40,543 nucleotides of DNA. Source: CAZUVM01 sp964623885. GTDB lineage: Bacteria > Verrucomicrobiota > Verrucomicrobiia > Limisphaerales > UBA8199. Position numbers and translations under genes: made by a program. Below, one piece after another: positions 16,220 through 24,625 of the stretch (the stretch's first letter is position 1; every line of letters begins with the position of its first letter). The notes under the pieces are model-generated. The model searched no databases, was not told where the DNA came from, and saw nothing but the letters and a program-made list of their open reading frames with translations. The DNA lies in NCBI GenBank assembly GCA_964623885.1, contig CAZUVM010000221.1, positions 1-40,543 on the forward strand, read 5' to 3'.

Positions 16220-16750
16220 TCATTTAGCGGCGACGGATTCTGCGGTTTTGGGTTGCCGCTCATTCCGCAGGGTGATGAGGAAAACCAGGCCCACCCCGGT
16301 GCAAATGGCGCTGTCAGCGACGTTGAAAGCCGGAAAGCCAATCTCCATGCCTCCGCGTTGCTGCAGGTAAAAGTAAAGAAAATCGATCACATGGCCGCGC
16401 GCCAGCCGATCAATCAGGTTGCCCACAATCCCGCCAAAAATCAGGCCAAACGCGACCTGGCCCAGCAGCGTCCGGGAGTCAAAATGATGCCGGCTGAAAA
16501 ATAGGATGGCCAGCGCCGCCAGCGCGACCAACGCAAGGAGGTTATTGTTGCCGCGGAATAAGCTCCACGCCGCGCCGGTGTTGCCCCAATGCACGAACTT
16601 GAAAAAACCATCCACCACCGTCTGCTCCTGCGCATATCCCAGCAGATGCAGGACCAAGCCTTTGGTGAATTGATCCAAACCGATGATGAAAAGCGCAATC
16701 AGCCCAATGCGTCGATTGGGCGTGCGCACCAGCCAAGAGAGGACACTCAT
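16220..16750 (-). CDS. lspA: Lipoprotein signal peptidase LspA (signal peptidase II)
   Basis: LspA is an inner-membrane aspartyl protease that cleaves signal peptides of diacylglyceryl-modified prolipoproteins. From the ATG at 16750 it is 176 aa; a GTG at 16795 would add 15 residues with no family match. Four hydrophobic segments are visible (IGLIALFIIGL, LLALVALAALAILFF, VAFGLIFGGIVGN, ICTGVGLVFLI). The catalytic aspartates are Asp123 in GHVIDFL and Asp146 in FNVADSAI, and GNLIDR and NTGAAWSLF are also conserved. It is followed by rluD after 26 bp. The C-terminus (NERQPKTAESVAAK) is a short charged cytosolic tail. Confidence 0.95.
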   Translation of the reverse strand: MSVLSWLVRTPNRRIGLIALFIIGLDQFTKGLVLHLLGYAQEQTVVDGFFKFVHWGNTGAAWSLFRGNNNLLALVALAALAILFFSRHHFDSRTLLGQVAFGLIFGGIVGNLIDRLARGHVIDFLYFYLQQRGGMEIGFPAFNVADSAICTGVGLVFLITLRNERQPKTAESVAAK

Positions 16751-16963
16751 CGATTCAGCGACGTGCTTTAAACGAAACGCCGCAATTAACACCACTTACT
16801 GTGCCAGAATTGTGGCTCTTTGTCCAAGACTGGAATCGGGGCATTTTGCTGGGCCTCAAGCGGCGTCAAGGGTGACAAACACCCAGAGCGCGCTTGGAAA
16901 ATGCCGCCTTTGAGCGGTATTGCGAGATCCCAAGTCGCTGCCTGCGCACCTGCAGCATCCCTA

Positions 16964-16985
16964 CCGCTGCGAGCGGGGACCGCTC
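16964..16985. repeat. 22-bp dispersed repeat, copy 1
   Basis: The 22 bases here are identical to 38299-38320. The unit contains the inverted repeat GAGCGG/CCGCTC. It sits between the LysR gene and lspA. The rest of 16796-17009 is non-coding, with no ORF that resembles a protein family. Confidence 0.7.
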
Positions 16986-17009
16986 GCGCTCGATCAGCGT
17001 GGTAGCCAC

Positions 17010-17891
17010 TCACGCCGGTTCTTTAATCAATCCAATGAACTGCTTGATGGCGGGAGAGAGCACTTTGTTTTTCTTGTGAATCACTCCCAGCGTCCGGTGA
17101 AAATCACCGTCGTCAAGCCGGATGGCGGCCAATGTCTGGTTCGCCACCTCCTGCCGGATGGTTTCTTGCGGCACGATGGCCACGCCCGAGTCGATCTCGA
17201 CCGCCCGCTTCACGGTCTCAATATTGTCGAATTCCATCACATGCTCGACCGCAACCCCATGGTCCTTGAGGATTTTGTCGACCGCGCGGCGTGTGGGAAT
17301 GTCCTTTTCGAAACTAACCATCTTTTGGCCGTTCAGCGACTTGAGTTTGACGGATTTGAGACGGGCGAACGGGTGCTGCGGGTTGCAAATCAAGACGAGC
17401 GGGTCCTTACGCAGCGGCACGATTTCAAGTTTGGCGTCGCGGACCGGATACGCCACCAGGCCAAGGTCCACCACGTTTCCGAGCACATCCTCGTAAACCT
17501 GGTCGGGCCGGCGATACTCGACGTGCACGTTCACCGTCGGGTAACTTTTCAGGAATTTCTTTAAATACGGCGGCAGCACGTGCAAGCCGATGCTGTAAAT
17601 GGTGGCCACCCGGATGTTCCCCGAAATGATTTCTTTGATCTCCTGCAGTTTGCTGTGCAGGGCGTCATAGGTTTGCAGGATTTGTTTGCTGTAATCGTAG
17701 AGGACTTCGCCTTCGGCGGTGAGGCGGAAATTCTTTTTGCTGCGTTCGATGAGCAGAGACTTGAACTGCCGTTCCAGCGAGCTGATGGTTTGGCTGACGG
17801 CGGACTGCGTCACCCCATTAATCTGCGCGGCCTTGGTAAAGCTCTCGGTCTCCGTCAAATCGCAAAACACCTTCAAACTTTCTATTTGCAT
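17010..17891 (-). CDS. LysR-type transcriptional regulator
   Basis: This 293-aa protein has the LTTR layout. An N-terminal winged helix-turn-helix (about residues 1-62: MQIESLKVFCDLTETESFTKAA, GVTQSAVSQTISSLE) is followed by a linker helix and a periplasmic-binding-protein-like effector domain (about 90-290, beginning GNIRVATIYSIGLHVLP). I chose the ATG at 17891, which gives the standard family N-terminus; the open frame extends 10 codons further to a TTG. The DNA-binding half is close to CysB/CbbR-like members, but the effector is not evident. It is divergent from the ORF at 18121, with an AT-rich intergenic region containing an imperfect palindrome, so autoregulation or control of that ORF is possible. 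Confidence 0.92.
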   Translation of the reverse strand: MQIESLKVFCDLTETESFTKAAQINGVTQSAVSQTISSLERQFKSLLIERSKKNFRLTAEGEVLYDYSKQILQTYDALHSKLQEIKEIISGNIRVATIYSIGLHVLPPYLKKFLKSYPTVNVHVEYRRPDQVYEDVLGNVVDLGLVAYPVRDAKLEIVPLRKDPLVLICNPQHPFARLKSVKLKSLNGQKMVSFEKDIPTRRAVDKILKDHGVAVEHVMEFDNIETVKRAVEIDSGVAIVPQETIRQEVANQTLAAIRLDDGDFHRTLGVIHKKNKVLSPAIKQFIGLIKEPA

Positions 17892-17966
17892 AAGCGGATG
17901 GAATCCAAATTTACAGGGCAAGTCAACAATGTTTGTTCATCAATAGAACGGGGCGATGGACCAGGA

Positions 17967-17999
17967 ATTATAATAAGCAACATTCATTGTTTGTATTAT
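17967..17999. promoter_or_regulatory. AT-rich imperfect palindrome with TATAAT boxes upstream of the LysR gene
   Basis: ATAATA (17970-17975) pairs with TATTAT (17994-17999) around a partly symmetric centre containing CAACATT/ATTGTTTG. TATAAT occurs on both strands (17969-17974 plus; 17972-17967 minus). The site is 76 bp upstream of the LysR ATG, where LTTR operators usually lie. No good -35 box was found, so this is only a candidate operator/promoter. Confidence 0.35.
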
Positions 18000-18120
18000 C
18001 CAGCTAGGCGCGGCGAATCAATCAACAGCCGGGTGGTGTTTCAAACTGCCTAAGCATCCGTAAATTCGCGGACTAAAATCAAAATGGGGGTGGTACGTTT
18101 TTAGCTCCCTCATCTTTGCG

Positions 18121-19050
18121 ATGCTTGGGACTTTTGTGGCGATTGACGATCCGCTCCACCGCATGATGCGTGAGCTTACGCGGCGGACGCCATTGGTCCC
18201 TCGCCGCCCCGTGACGGGTCAACTCACGCTGGAATATCGCGCGACCGGTGAAGCGACGCCGGATGTCAAATCTCAGCCCACAGCCAACCATCCGCTGGCA
18301 GCCGCGTCACATCGCGCTGCAGAATTGGCCCGGTGGCGGGTCTCAACCATTGGGAAATCACAAGTTCTTGGGCGACTTGGGCACTTTGACATTGTGAAAG
18401 TGGATCGGCGTTGTTGCCGGGATTTGCGGCTGAAGATTGACTCGGCTGCTCCCGGGATGGTGACGGCGGGTCTGTTAGCATTTGGTGCCGGAACTTTGCG
18501 AGCGCGCAACGACAATCCGCAAGAACCGCTACACAGCTATTTGCGAGAGCGTTATGGGCTTCTGCAGAGCCGGCACGAAGTGATTTTCGGGCGTTTACGA
18601 ACGTTGCATTGCCGATCGGATTCAGAATTGCGAATAGTGGAAAAAGAATCGTTCGATTCAACCAACGTGATCTACGGCGACGCGTATGGGGAAATCGAAC
18701 AATTGTGGGAACGCCGGGCGGACACTGCCTTTTTGGATTTAGTCGCAGGCAGCCTGCAAGGGATCCGCCGGCGCGGCCACCTGGCAGGTTTTGTCTATCC
18801 TCCATTGCACCTCTCAGCGCTGCTGGAACTGCATCTGCGCGCTCAACCGCTGTGGAAGTCGCCCCCGGCAACCGGGCGGGCCCTGCTGCGGCGAGTAGAG
18901 TACATCCTGGATCACACGGTCGTGGATTCCGTGCCGCAAACGATAATTGCCCGCCCCAGGAGGCCCATCAAGTTGCCGCCTATGCCCGCCAAAGAATGGA
19001 AGTCCGACCCGTCCGGCTATGAAGGTTGGCTGGGCTTCGACAGGCAATAG
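18121..19050 (+). CDS. Hypothetical protein, unrecognised
   Basis: This 309-aa open frame has an even, protein-like composition and amphipathic segments, for example EIEQLWERRADTAFLDLVAGSLQGI and LLRRVEYILDHTVVD. It has no signal peptide or membrane segment, and I do not recognise a family. It is basic overall, with many Arg. The ATG at 18121 has no Shine-Dalgarno; paired ATGs at codons 15-16 are alternatives. A competing 201-aa frame lies on the opposite strand (18266-18871) but has a poorer, Arg/Pro/Ser-rich composition. The gene is divergent from the LysR regulator and could be its target. It might still be non-genic. Confidence 0.5.
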   Translation: MLGTFVAIDDPLHRMMRELTRRTPLVPRRPVTGQLTLEYRATGEATPDVKSQPTANHPLAAASHRAAELARWRVSTIGKSQVLGRLGHFDIVKVDRRCCRDLRLKIDSAAPGMVTAGLLAFGAGTLRARNDNPQEPLHSYLRERYGLLQSRHEVIFGRLRTLHCRSDSELRIVEKESFDSTNVIYGDAYGEIEQLWERRADTAFLDLVAGSLQGIRRRGHLAGFVYPPLHLSALLELHLRAQPLWKSPPATGRALLRRVEYILDHTVVDSVPQTIIARPRRPIKLPPMPAKEWKSDPSGYEGWLGFDRQ

Positions 19051-19110
19051 AATTGGAGTTTTGCACCTGCTCCCTTGGGGGTGCGACGCGAGACCCGGGT
19101 TAAAGAAGGG

Positions 19111-19129
19111 CATCCGCCAATAGCGGATG
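19111..19129. terminator. Short perfect hairpin between convergent genes
   Basis: CATCCGC (19111-19117) and GCGGATG (19123-19129) form a 7-bp perfect stem around CAATA. It lies between the ends of the convergent genes at 18121-19050 and 19198-20940. No T-tract follows on either strand, so it is only a candidate bidirectional 3'-end structure. Confidence 0.35.
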
Positions 19130-19197
19130 ACCTCGGTTTAGCGTGATTTGTCGTGTAGCGAAATGCCAATCGCTTGCGCGGACAGTTGACTCCGGCT

Positions 19198-20940
19198 TTA
19201 GAATAGAGAGGACGTGCCCTCAATTCGAACTGCCTTCAGTTCTTTCGGGTTCAAGCCTAGTAGTTCCAGAATCGTGGGCGCGATCTGCGTGGTCTCGACT
19301 GGCCGCGTCACCGCCGTGCCGCCGGGGGCGTCAGGCCAACTCACCACGATAGGAACGTTCCGATCTTCCAGGTGATCGCCACCGTGTTCGGCGATTTTGC
19401 CTTTGTGACCCGTATAAACCACGCCGTATTGGGAGATGCCAATCACGTCCGGCACGCGCGGATCACTCGGCTCAACACCGATCAGCCGCGCGGCGGCAGT
19501 CCCCACATAGATCTGGGTAAGTCCGGCGGAGGTCACCGGTTTTCCATCAACGCTGGCGGCGGAATTGTTGTAGTTGAGCAGAAAGTTGCGGGCGTACTCG
19601 GTAGCGGCGCTGGATCGGTCGTTCAACCACAAAAGCATTCCGTCATCATCGGTTCCCTGAGCTACGAGCGTTATAGCGTTCGGGTTGCCACCCTGGTGAT
19701 CCTGATTCCAGGCGCTGTTAAGAGCGTCGATGATCATACCGTCCTTGATACGATTCAGAGCGGCCACGTTCATCGGCGACTGGCCGTGCTTGGCGGAGAT
19801 GATGATCGCCGTGTGGTCAAGCAAACCGCGGCCGGCAAGGGCATTCAGCATGCTGCCCAGTGACTGGTCGACGAAATTAAGCGCATTGCTCAGCACCGTG
19901 CCCGGGGTAGCGCCATCGGCCAGATAACCGCCCATGGCCGAACCCGACATATCGCCTTCGGTTCGCGAAGTCGGAAGTTTCTGGCCGGTGGAGACGCTCT
20001 GAAAATTCATGCCGAAAAGAGCCGGCGTGCCCGGGTTTCCCGAGCCGTCGTGCCGGTGCCCATTAATCCAGTTCAGCACCGCCTGGACTTTGTAATTGTC
20101 GTATTGCTGCGTAGCCAAATTATCCGTGGTCCAATCATTCTGGTTTTGGTCAGTTGGAGCCGCGGGATTGGCGCTGCTGTTAATCTCTGGAGTGAAGTAA
20201 TCATCGACACCGGTGCCGGAGGGACCAGAAAGAATCTGGTAGGCAGGATGTTTATCCGACCAGGCGGTCAGCAAATGATGCTTGTGAGCCACTTCGAAGA
20301 TCGTGTTTACCTTCAAGTACTGATTTGGGTAAATCGGCTGGCAGGCGGCAGGATCCACGGGCAATTGCGCGGGATTGATAACGTCGAGCGGGTTTCCGGT
20401 CATCTGCAGGATGTTGGCCCAGGGATCCGGACCCGCTGCCGGCACCAGGCCCTGACCCGCGTCCAGCGCGCCGAGGTTCAGATCCAGGGCCTCAAAATAA
20501 GTGACCTCTCCTCCAGGCACAGGTCCGACACAATTAGACGTGCCGGCCGGGAAAATAGCGTGGTTCCATGTATCATCGTAATAAACACCAGTGCTTGAGG
20601 GATTGCCTCCGGTGGCCTGGCCGACCATGCCCGGGAATGAATCCGAAGGAAACGGCGTGCTGGCCTCCGAAAAATCGACGCCGTGGGCCACCACATTGGC
20701 GAACGCTGAGTTGGTATGCGTTTGGACATACCAGGCCAGATCCGACTGGTGCATCCCATCCACGGATATGAGCAAGACGTGATCGACTTTTTTGCGGCTA
20801 TCGTTGTCATTGCCGTCGGCCATGGCCGCCGCAGGCAGAACCACGCTCATGCCCAGGGCCGTTAGACCATAAACCAGAGCCGGTGTCGTTTTCGCCCACA
20901 GGCCGGCAAACGCGGTTGTGTGAGTTTGTGATTTCATCAT
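19198..20940 (-). CDS. Exported alkaline-phosphatase-superfamily phosphodiesterase/nucleotide pyrophosphatase
   Basis: This 580-aa secreted enzyme has a signal region (residues 1-41, hydrophobic part ALVYGLTALGMSVVLPAAAMA). The catalytic core matches type I phosphodiesterases and nucleotide pyrophosphatases: HVLLISVDGM with metal ligand Asp61, the nucleophile region STPFPSDSFPGMVGQATGG (Ser99 or Ser101), KHGQSP, and AEHGGDHLEDRNVPIVV with the His/Asp metal ligands. Substrates in the family include nucleotide diesters, phospholipids and phosphate monoesters; none can be chosen here. The C-terminal QIAPTILELLGLNP is typical of sulfatase/phosphatase folds. Two adjacent ATGs serve as start. A small carbohydrate-binding-like gene lies 31 bp upstream on the same strand and may be co-transcribed. 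Confidence 0.9.
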   Translation of the reverse strand: MMKSQTHTTAFAGLWAKTTPALVYGLTALGMSVVLPAAAMADGNDNDSRKKVDHVLLISVDGMHQSDLAWYVQTHTNSAFANVVAHGVDFSEASTPFPSDSFPGMVGQATGGNPSSTGVYYDDTWNHAIFPAGTSNCVGPVPGGEVTYFEALDLNLGALDAGQGLVPAAGPDPWANILQMTGNPLDVINPAQLPVDPAACQPIYPNQYLKVNTIFEVAHKHHLLTAWSDKHPAYQILSGPSGTGVDDYFTPEINSSANPAAPTDQNQNDWTTDNLATQQYDNYKVQAVLNWINGHRHDGSGNPGTPALFGMNFQSVSTGQKLPTSRTEGDMSGSAMGGYLADGATPGTVLSNALNFVDQSLGSMLNALAGRGLLDHTAIIISAKHGQSPMNVAALNRIKDGMIIDALNSAWNQDHQGGNPNAITLVAQGTDDDGMLLWLNDRSSAATEYARNFLLNYNNSAASVDGKPVTSAGLTQIYVGTAAARLIGVEPSDPRVPDVIGISQYGVVYTGHKGKIAEHGGDHLEDRNVPIVVSWPDAPGGTAVTRPVETTQIAPTILELLGLNPKELKAVRIEGTSSLF

Positions 20941-20971
20941 TTTTACTTTGTGTTTCGTTTTATGCCCGCTC

Positions 20972-21349
20972 TTAAAATTCAGGCACTACTTGGATTTGGT
21001 TGCCCGCATCAATGACAAAGCTCTCGCCGCGAGCCCAAACCGTGTCGTTGAGCAATAGTCTGAAGATGAGCTTCTCGCTGGCATACATCGTGGACCAGAC
21101 CCAGGTCGAAGCACCGATGCAGCTCAGCGGCGTCCCGTGGTCCCAACTCAATCCAGTGCCTTGGCCGCGAATAAAAACCGTATTGCCGAAACCAACATCA
21201 ATGCGGGCTGTTACCTCAGTTCTCCTCTGGGACAGCGCCGACTCGTCAGGCGCGAGTTTTTGCTTAATTAATGCGCGCGGCTTTTTCGTCCTTATAACCG
21301 GCACCGACAGCGGCGGGGCGATGGTTTCCTTCCAGGGATGTGCTTTCAT
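20972..21349 (-). CDS. Small protein with a CBM20/CBM48-like beta-sandwich
   Basis: This 125-aa protein has no signal peptide. After a basic Pro/Lys-rich N-terminus (to about residue 43), the rest reads as a compact beta-sandwich: VTARIDVGFGNTVFIRGQG, then LSWDHGTPL, WVWSTMYASEKLIFRLLLND and ESFVIDAGNQIQVVPEF. The pattern of 'RG.G.gLSWd.G..l......W.W', followed by 'fK.LlNd..W..G....v..G', resembles starch-binding or glycogen-binding-type modules (CBM20/CBM48), here standing alone. That assignment is by eye. It lies 31 bp upstream of the phosphodiesterase gene. It could bind glycan, or be a regulatory subunit as in AMPK-like CBM48 proteins. The start is an ATG at 21349. Confidence 0.65.
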   Translation of the reverse strand: MKAHPWKETIAPPLSVPVIRTKKPRALIKQKLAPDESALSQRRTEVTARIDVGFGNTVFIRGQGTGLSWDHGTPLSCIGASTWVWSTMYASEKLIFRLLLNDTVWARGESFVIDAGNQIQVVPEF

Positions 21350-21472
21350 GGTAATTTCTTAACGGTTGTCTCCTATTTGGGCGCAAACGAATCCGGCCGA
21401 AAATGAATTGGGCGCGGGCGCTGCGCTGTTGGGCGTGGAATTGCACAACAAAATGATCGGAGCCACTCGGGG

Positions 21473-21685
21473 TCAAGCGGCCTCCTTTTTAAGCAGTGGC
21501 TCACGTCGGGCCGACTCGCGGCCAGCCAACGCTATAATGCGCAGGTCGCGGAAGCTGTGACCGACACCATACTGCCTGGCGCCTTCCAAGCCACTAAACA
21601 CCTGGGCGCGGTTCGGATCAACTGTCCAATTTCCGCCTTCGGCAACGTAGTGTCCGGTCCTTTTATGTTGCAGCATGATCTTCAT
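21473..21685 (-). CDS. Small hypothetical protein
   Basis: From the ATG at 21685 the protein has 70 residues; the open frame continues upstream to a TTG at 21745. The visible core, MLQHKRTGHYVAEGGNWT with DPNRAQVFSGLEGARQYG and HSFRDLRIIALAGRE, has balanced composition and looks like a small folded protein, but I cannot name a family. It has no signal or membrane segment. It lies 123 bp upstream of the CBM-like gene on the same strand and may share its transcript. Confidence 0.45.
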   Translation of the reverse strand: MKIMLQHKRTGHYVAEGGNWTVDPNRAQVFSGLEGARQYGVGHSFRDLRIIALAGRESARREPLLKKEAA

Positions 21686-21806
21686 CTCAGGATCGATCGT
21701 CTCACGCTTGGCGAGGACCGTAGCCTCAGACGCTGAGTTGCTCAACGGAGGTTCAGCAACAATTTGGTGACAGAATGGAAACGAACTTCAGGACACAGGA
21801 CTGTCG

Positions 21807-22376
21807 TTATTCGCCGCGTTTCAGTGATGGCTCTGCTTCGTACGAGAGCTTTCCATCAATAATCGTTGCGGCGGAGGTATAAGGATGCTCCTGCACTTTT
21901 TCCGGACCGAGTATGTGGTAAACTTTAACTCCTTGAGCCTTGAGGAAATCGGCAATCAGACTGCGATGGCATCGCCACCAGACGGCCTCCGCGCACATGA
22001 CAGCGGTTCGCTGCTGGCGTGCCACGCTCAACAAACGGTCAATGCCAGACAGGAATGGTTGCGTGGCCATGTAATCGGCGTAGCCGCGAAATGAGGCATT
22101 GCGCCACGCGCGGTTAATAGAGTCTGGCCGCGCCGGTCGACGGCCACCCAGCTCAGGGAAATGACAATACTCAATTCCCGATTGGGCCAGGAAGGACGCC
22201 AAAGCTTCGCGCCCAAACTGCGGATAACGACGCGAGCCTGGAAACTGCCGCACGTCGGCCAATAGCTGAATTCGAAACATTTTCAGCAAGGCCAGAAAAT
22301 CCTCACCGGTCCGAGTCGAATGACCGACCGTCCATATCTCGAGTGCCGCTTGCGCCACCTTCCAATATCCAACCAA
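21807..22376 (-). CDS. DUF488-family protein
   Basis: This 189-aa cytoplasmic protein belongs to DUF488. The N-terminal WTVGHSTRTGEDFLALL and LLADVRQFPGSRRYPQF, and the C-terminal motif MCAEAVWWRCHRSLIADFL with Cys128, Cys136, His137 and Arg138, are the family signatures. The conserved Cys/His arrangement suggests nucleic-acid or metal-linked chemistry, but the function of the family is not established. The frame opens with TTG at 22376; no ATG lies before the conserved region, so the start may be TTG or the GTG at 22358. It lies beside a 3-methyladenine glycosylase gene in divergent orientation, separated by a MITE-like element. Confidence 0.85.
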   Translation of the reverse strand: MVGYWKVAQAALEIWTVGHSTRTGEDFLALLKMFRIQLLADVRQFPGSRRYPQFGREALASFLAQSGIEYCHFPELGGRRPARPDSINRAWRNASFRGYADYMATQPFLSGIDRLLSVARQQRTAVMCAEAVWWRCHRSLIADFLKAQGVKVYHILGPEKVQEHPYTSAATIIDGKLSYEAEPSLKRGE

Positions 22377-22424
22377 AAGCGCTCGTTGTCAGCGCCATGT
22401 CTGCAGCCGAATCTAATTAGACTT

Positions 22425-22533
22425 CATCTCATAAATCTGCTAGATGGCAGGCTCGGCTCGCCGAGCCATCCATTTTCCAGCGAAAAAACTACTGGGGCTC
22501 GCTCGGCGAGCGAGCCCTACCATTTATGAGATG
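22425..22533. mobile_element. MITE-like element, 109 bp, with perfect 12-bp terminal inverted repeats
   Basis: CATCTCATAAAT (22425-22436) is exactly inverted as ATTTATGAGATG (22522-22533). Inside lie two strong palindromes: GGCTCGG/CCGAGCC at 22450-22467, and an 11-bp-arm palindrome around a single G at 22495-22517. TAGACTT occurs directly left of the element (22418-22424) and again at 22539-22545, five bases after the right end, a possible imperfect target duplication. It has no coding capacity. It sits between the divergent DUF488 and aag genes. Confidence 0.6.
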
Positions 22534-22571
22534 GCTTGTAGACTTTTGGCTGGACCGCTACTTATCGCCCG

Positions 22572-23195
22572 ATGCCGACCCCGAAACTTAAGCCCCTGCC
22601 GCGCGCCTTCTATGAACCCTCCGCCGAGGTCGTTGCACCGCGGTTGCTGGGGCATTGGCTGATTCGCAACACTCGTGATGGGCCGGCGGGAGGACCCATT
22701 GTGGAAACAGAAGCTTACTTGTGCGATGACCCCGCCTGCCATGCAGCACCGGGATTAACCGCCCGAAACCGAGTGATGTTCGGCCCACCCGGCCACGGCT
22801 ACGTCTATTTCATTTATGGCAATCATTATTGCGTGAACGCCGTATGCCGGCCTGCCGGTATTGGTGAGGCAGTGCTGATCCGTGCGATTGAAGGCGTGTT
22901 GAACCCCACATTCATGCGCGAGCATCGGCCAAAGCATGAGGGACAACGGCTCACCAACGGCCCGGCCAAACTTTGCCAGGCGCTCGATATCGAGCGAGGA
23001 TTAGACGGCGTTGACCTTTGTGATCAACGCGGGCCATTGTGGATCGGCAAGGACCTTGAGCTTTCCCAATTCCTTCACGAACGCGGACCGGTCATCACAA
23101 GTCGTCGGATCGGAATCACCAAGGCAGCGCATCTGCCCCTGCGGTTTTATCTCGAGAAAAGCCCTTACGTCTCGCGGCCGGCCGGCAAATCGTGA
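22572..23195 (+). CDS. DNA-3-methyladenine glycosylase (AAG/MPG type)
   Basis: This 207-aa base-excision repair enzyme removes alkylated purines such as 3-methyladenine from DNA. It belongs to the AAG/MPG fold rather than AlkA or Tag. The catalytic motif GPIVETEAYL contains the probable water-activating Glu47 and Tyr49. Further landmarks are HAAPGLTARNRVMFGPPGHGYVYFIYGNHYCVN, EAVLIRAIEG, LTNGPAKLCQALDI, and the C-terminal SRRIGITKAAHLPLRFYL. The length is normal for bacterial members. The ATG at 22572 has no clear Shine-Dalgarno. The next gene, an exported mutarotase, is functionally unrelated. Confidence 0.93.
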   Translation: MPTPKLKPLPRAFYEPSAEVVAPRLLGHWLIRNTRDGPAGGPIVETEAYLCDDPACHAAPGLTARNRVMFGPPGHGYVYFIYGNHYCVNAVCRPAGIGEAVLIRAIEGVLNPTFMREHRPKHEGQRLTNGPAKLCQALDIERGLDGVDLCDQRGPLWIGKDLELSQFLHERGPVITSRRIGITKAAHLPLRFYLEKSPYVSRPAGKS

Positions 23196-23279
23196 CGCTG
23201 GCGCATTCGCTGAAGGTTTGGGGATGCGCAAGCTCGGCGCAGGCTTGATCGGCTTCTGCCGCCACGGCAGTATCCTGAT

Positions 23280-24425
23280 GTGCAAAAGCTAATCATGCTG
23301 GCTTTCCTCTTGTTCGCTTCCACCACGATTTCCCACTCGGCTGCGTCGACGGACAGAACCTGCGCTGTAGAGAAGGCCCCCTTCGGCACGCTGAAGGATG
23401 GCCAAGCCGTCGAGCTTTACACGCTGCGCAATACGAACGGGCTGACGGCCAAGGTCATGACCTACGGCGCGATCATCTACTCCCTTGAAGTTCCGGATCG
23501 TGCCGGCAAGTTCGCCAACGTTACGGCCAACCGTGAAACGCTGGCCGATTATGAAACGCGCAGCAGCGCTTTTGGATCATTGTTGGGACGTTATGCCAAT
23601 CGCATTGCCCACGGCGAGTTCACTCTGGACGGTCACCGCTACATCCTGGCGAAAAACGGCGGCCCGAACCACATTCACGGTGGCGCCAAAGGTTTTGACA
23701 AACGCGTCTGGCAAGCCGAACCGCTGCCGGGTCCGAGCTCCGCTGCTTTGAAACTGACCTACACCAGCAAAGACGGCGAAGAAGGCTATCCCGGCAACCT
23801 TCAATGCACCGTCCTTTACGAACTCAACAACGCGAATGAATGGAAGATGGAATACATGGCCACCACTGATAAACCCACGCCGATCAATATCTCCAATCAC
23901 GCATACTGGAATCTTGCCGGCGCGCAGTCTGGCACCATGCTCGACCACCTCCTCACCCTCAACGCCGATCACTACTTGAAATTCGACGACACGCTCATCC
24001 CGACCGGAGAAATACTGTCAGTCGAGGGAACACCGCTCGATTTCCGCTTACCTCATGCGGTCGGCGAGCGCATCGCCCAGCTTTCGGCCAGGCCGTTTGG
24101 CGGTTACGATCATTGCTTCGTCGTCAATCACCAACATCCTGGCGATCTTGCCTTCTGCGCTAAACTCGTCGATCCCAAATCCGGACGCACCATGGAAGTT
24201 CTCACCACCCAACCCGGCGTCCAAATCTACAGCGCGAATGCTCCCTCCGGTTCCATTGAAGGACCCAACGGTTACCGCTACCCGCGCAACCTGGGCCTCT
24301 GCCTCGAAACCCAGCACTACCCCGATTCCCCAAATCATCCTGACTTCCCAACCACGATCCTCCGCCCCGGCGAGACCTACCACGAGGTCACTATTCACCG
24401 GTTTGGCGTCGAACCGGGTAAATAG
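23280..24425 (+). CDS. galM: Exported aldose 1-epimerase (galactose mutarotase)
   Basis: Mutarotases interconvert alpha and beta anomers of aldoses such as galactose or glucose. This 381-aa form carries an N-terminal hydrophobic signal (LIMLAFLLFASTTISHSAAS), so it probably acts in the periplasm, unlike cytosolic E. coli GalM. Core motifs are GRYANRIAHGEF, KNGGPNHIHGGAKGFDKRVW with a conserved His, NISNHAYWNLAG with the catalytic-type His, the substrate-Asp segment GGYDHCFV, and the C-terminal base region LCLETQHYPDSPNHPDFP with the catalytic Glu. The start is GTG at 23280 or ATG at 23295; both keep the signal. It is followed by a tRNA-Leu gene. An exported mutarotase suggests extracellular polysaccharide use. 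Confidence 0.93.
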   Translation: MQKLIMLAFLLFASTTISHSAASTDRTCAVEKAPFGTLKDGQAVELYTLRNTNGLTAKVMTYGAIIYSLEVPDRAGKFANVTANRETLADYETRSSAFGSLLGRYANRIAHGEFTLDGHRYILAKNGGPNHIHGGAKGFDKRVWQAEPLPGPSSAALKLTYTSKDGEEGYPGNLQCTVLYELNNANEWKMEYMATTDKPTPINISNHAYWNLAGAQSGTMLDHLLTLNADHYLKFDDTLIPTGEILSVEGTPLDFRLPHAVGERIAQLSARPFGGYDHCFVVNHQHPGDLAFCAKLVDPKSGRTMEVLTTQPGVQIYSANAPSGSIEGPNGYRYPRNLGLCLETQHYPDSPNHPDFPTTILRPGETYHEVTIHRFGVEPGK

Positions 24426-24540
24426 AGAGCCCCGGCTTTAGCTTCCGACGCGAGGAAGAGGCGGAAAAACACCTTGCGAAAGGCCTGTTTTTGAAGATAA
24501 TCTTTTCTGACTTTAAGCGAGATTCTGGTCGAGTTTTTAA

Positions 24541-24625
24541 GCCCGCGTGGCGGAATTGGCAGACGCGCTAGATTCAGGTTCTAGTAGGTAACACTGTACA
24601 GGTTCAAGTCCTGTCGCGGGCACCA
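24541..24625 (+). tRNA. tRNA-Leu (anticodon CAG)
   Basis: The acceptor arms GCCCGCG (24541-24547) and CGCGGGC (24615-24621) pair perfectly. They are followed by discriminator A and an encoded CCA (24623-24625). The anticodon stem CTAGA/TCTAG encloses the loop TTCAGGT with anticodon CAG, reading CUG. A T arm with GGTTCAAGTCC and a long variable arm (class II, 85 nt) agree with tRNA-Leu. No integrase lies near its 3' end. Confidence 0.97.

Noticed and set aside
18266..18871. 201-aa minus-strand frame opposite the 309-aa plus-strand frame
   Set aside because: Its composition is poor in structured segments and it has no recognisable domain. The plus-strand frame is longer and more protein-like, though not certain.
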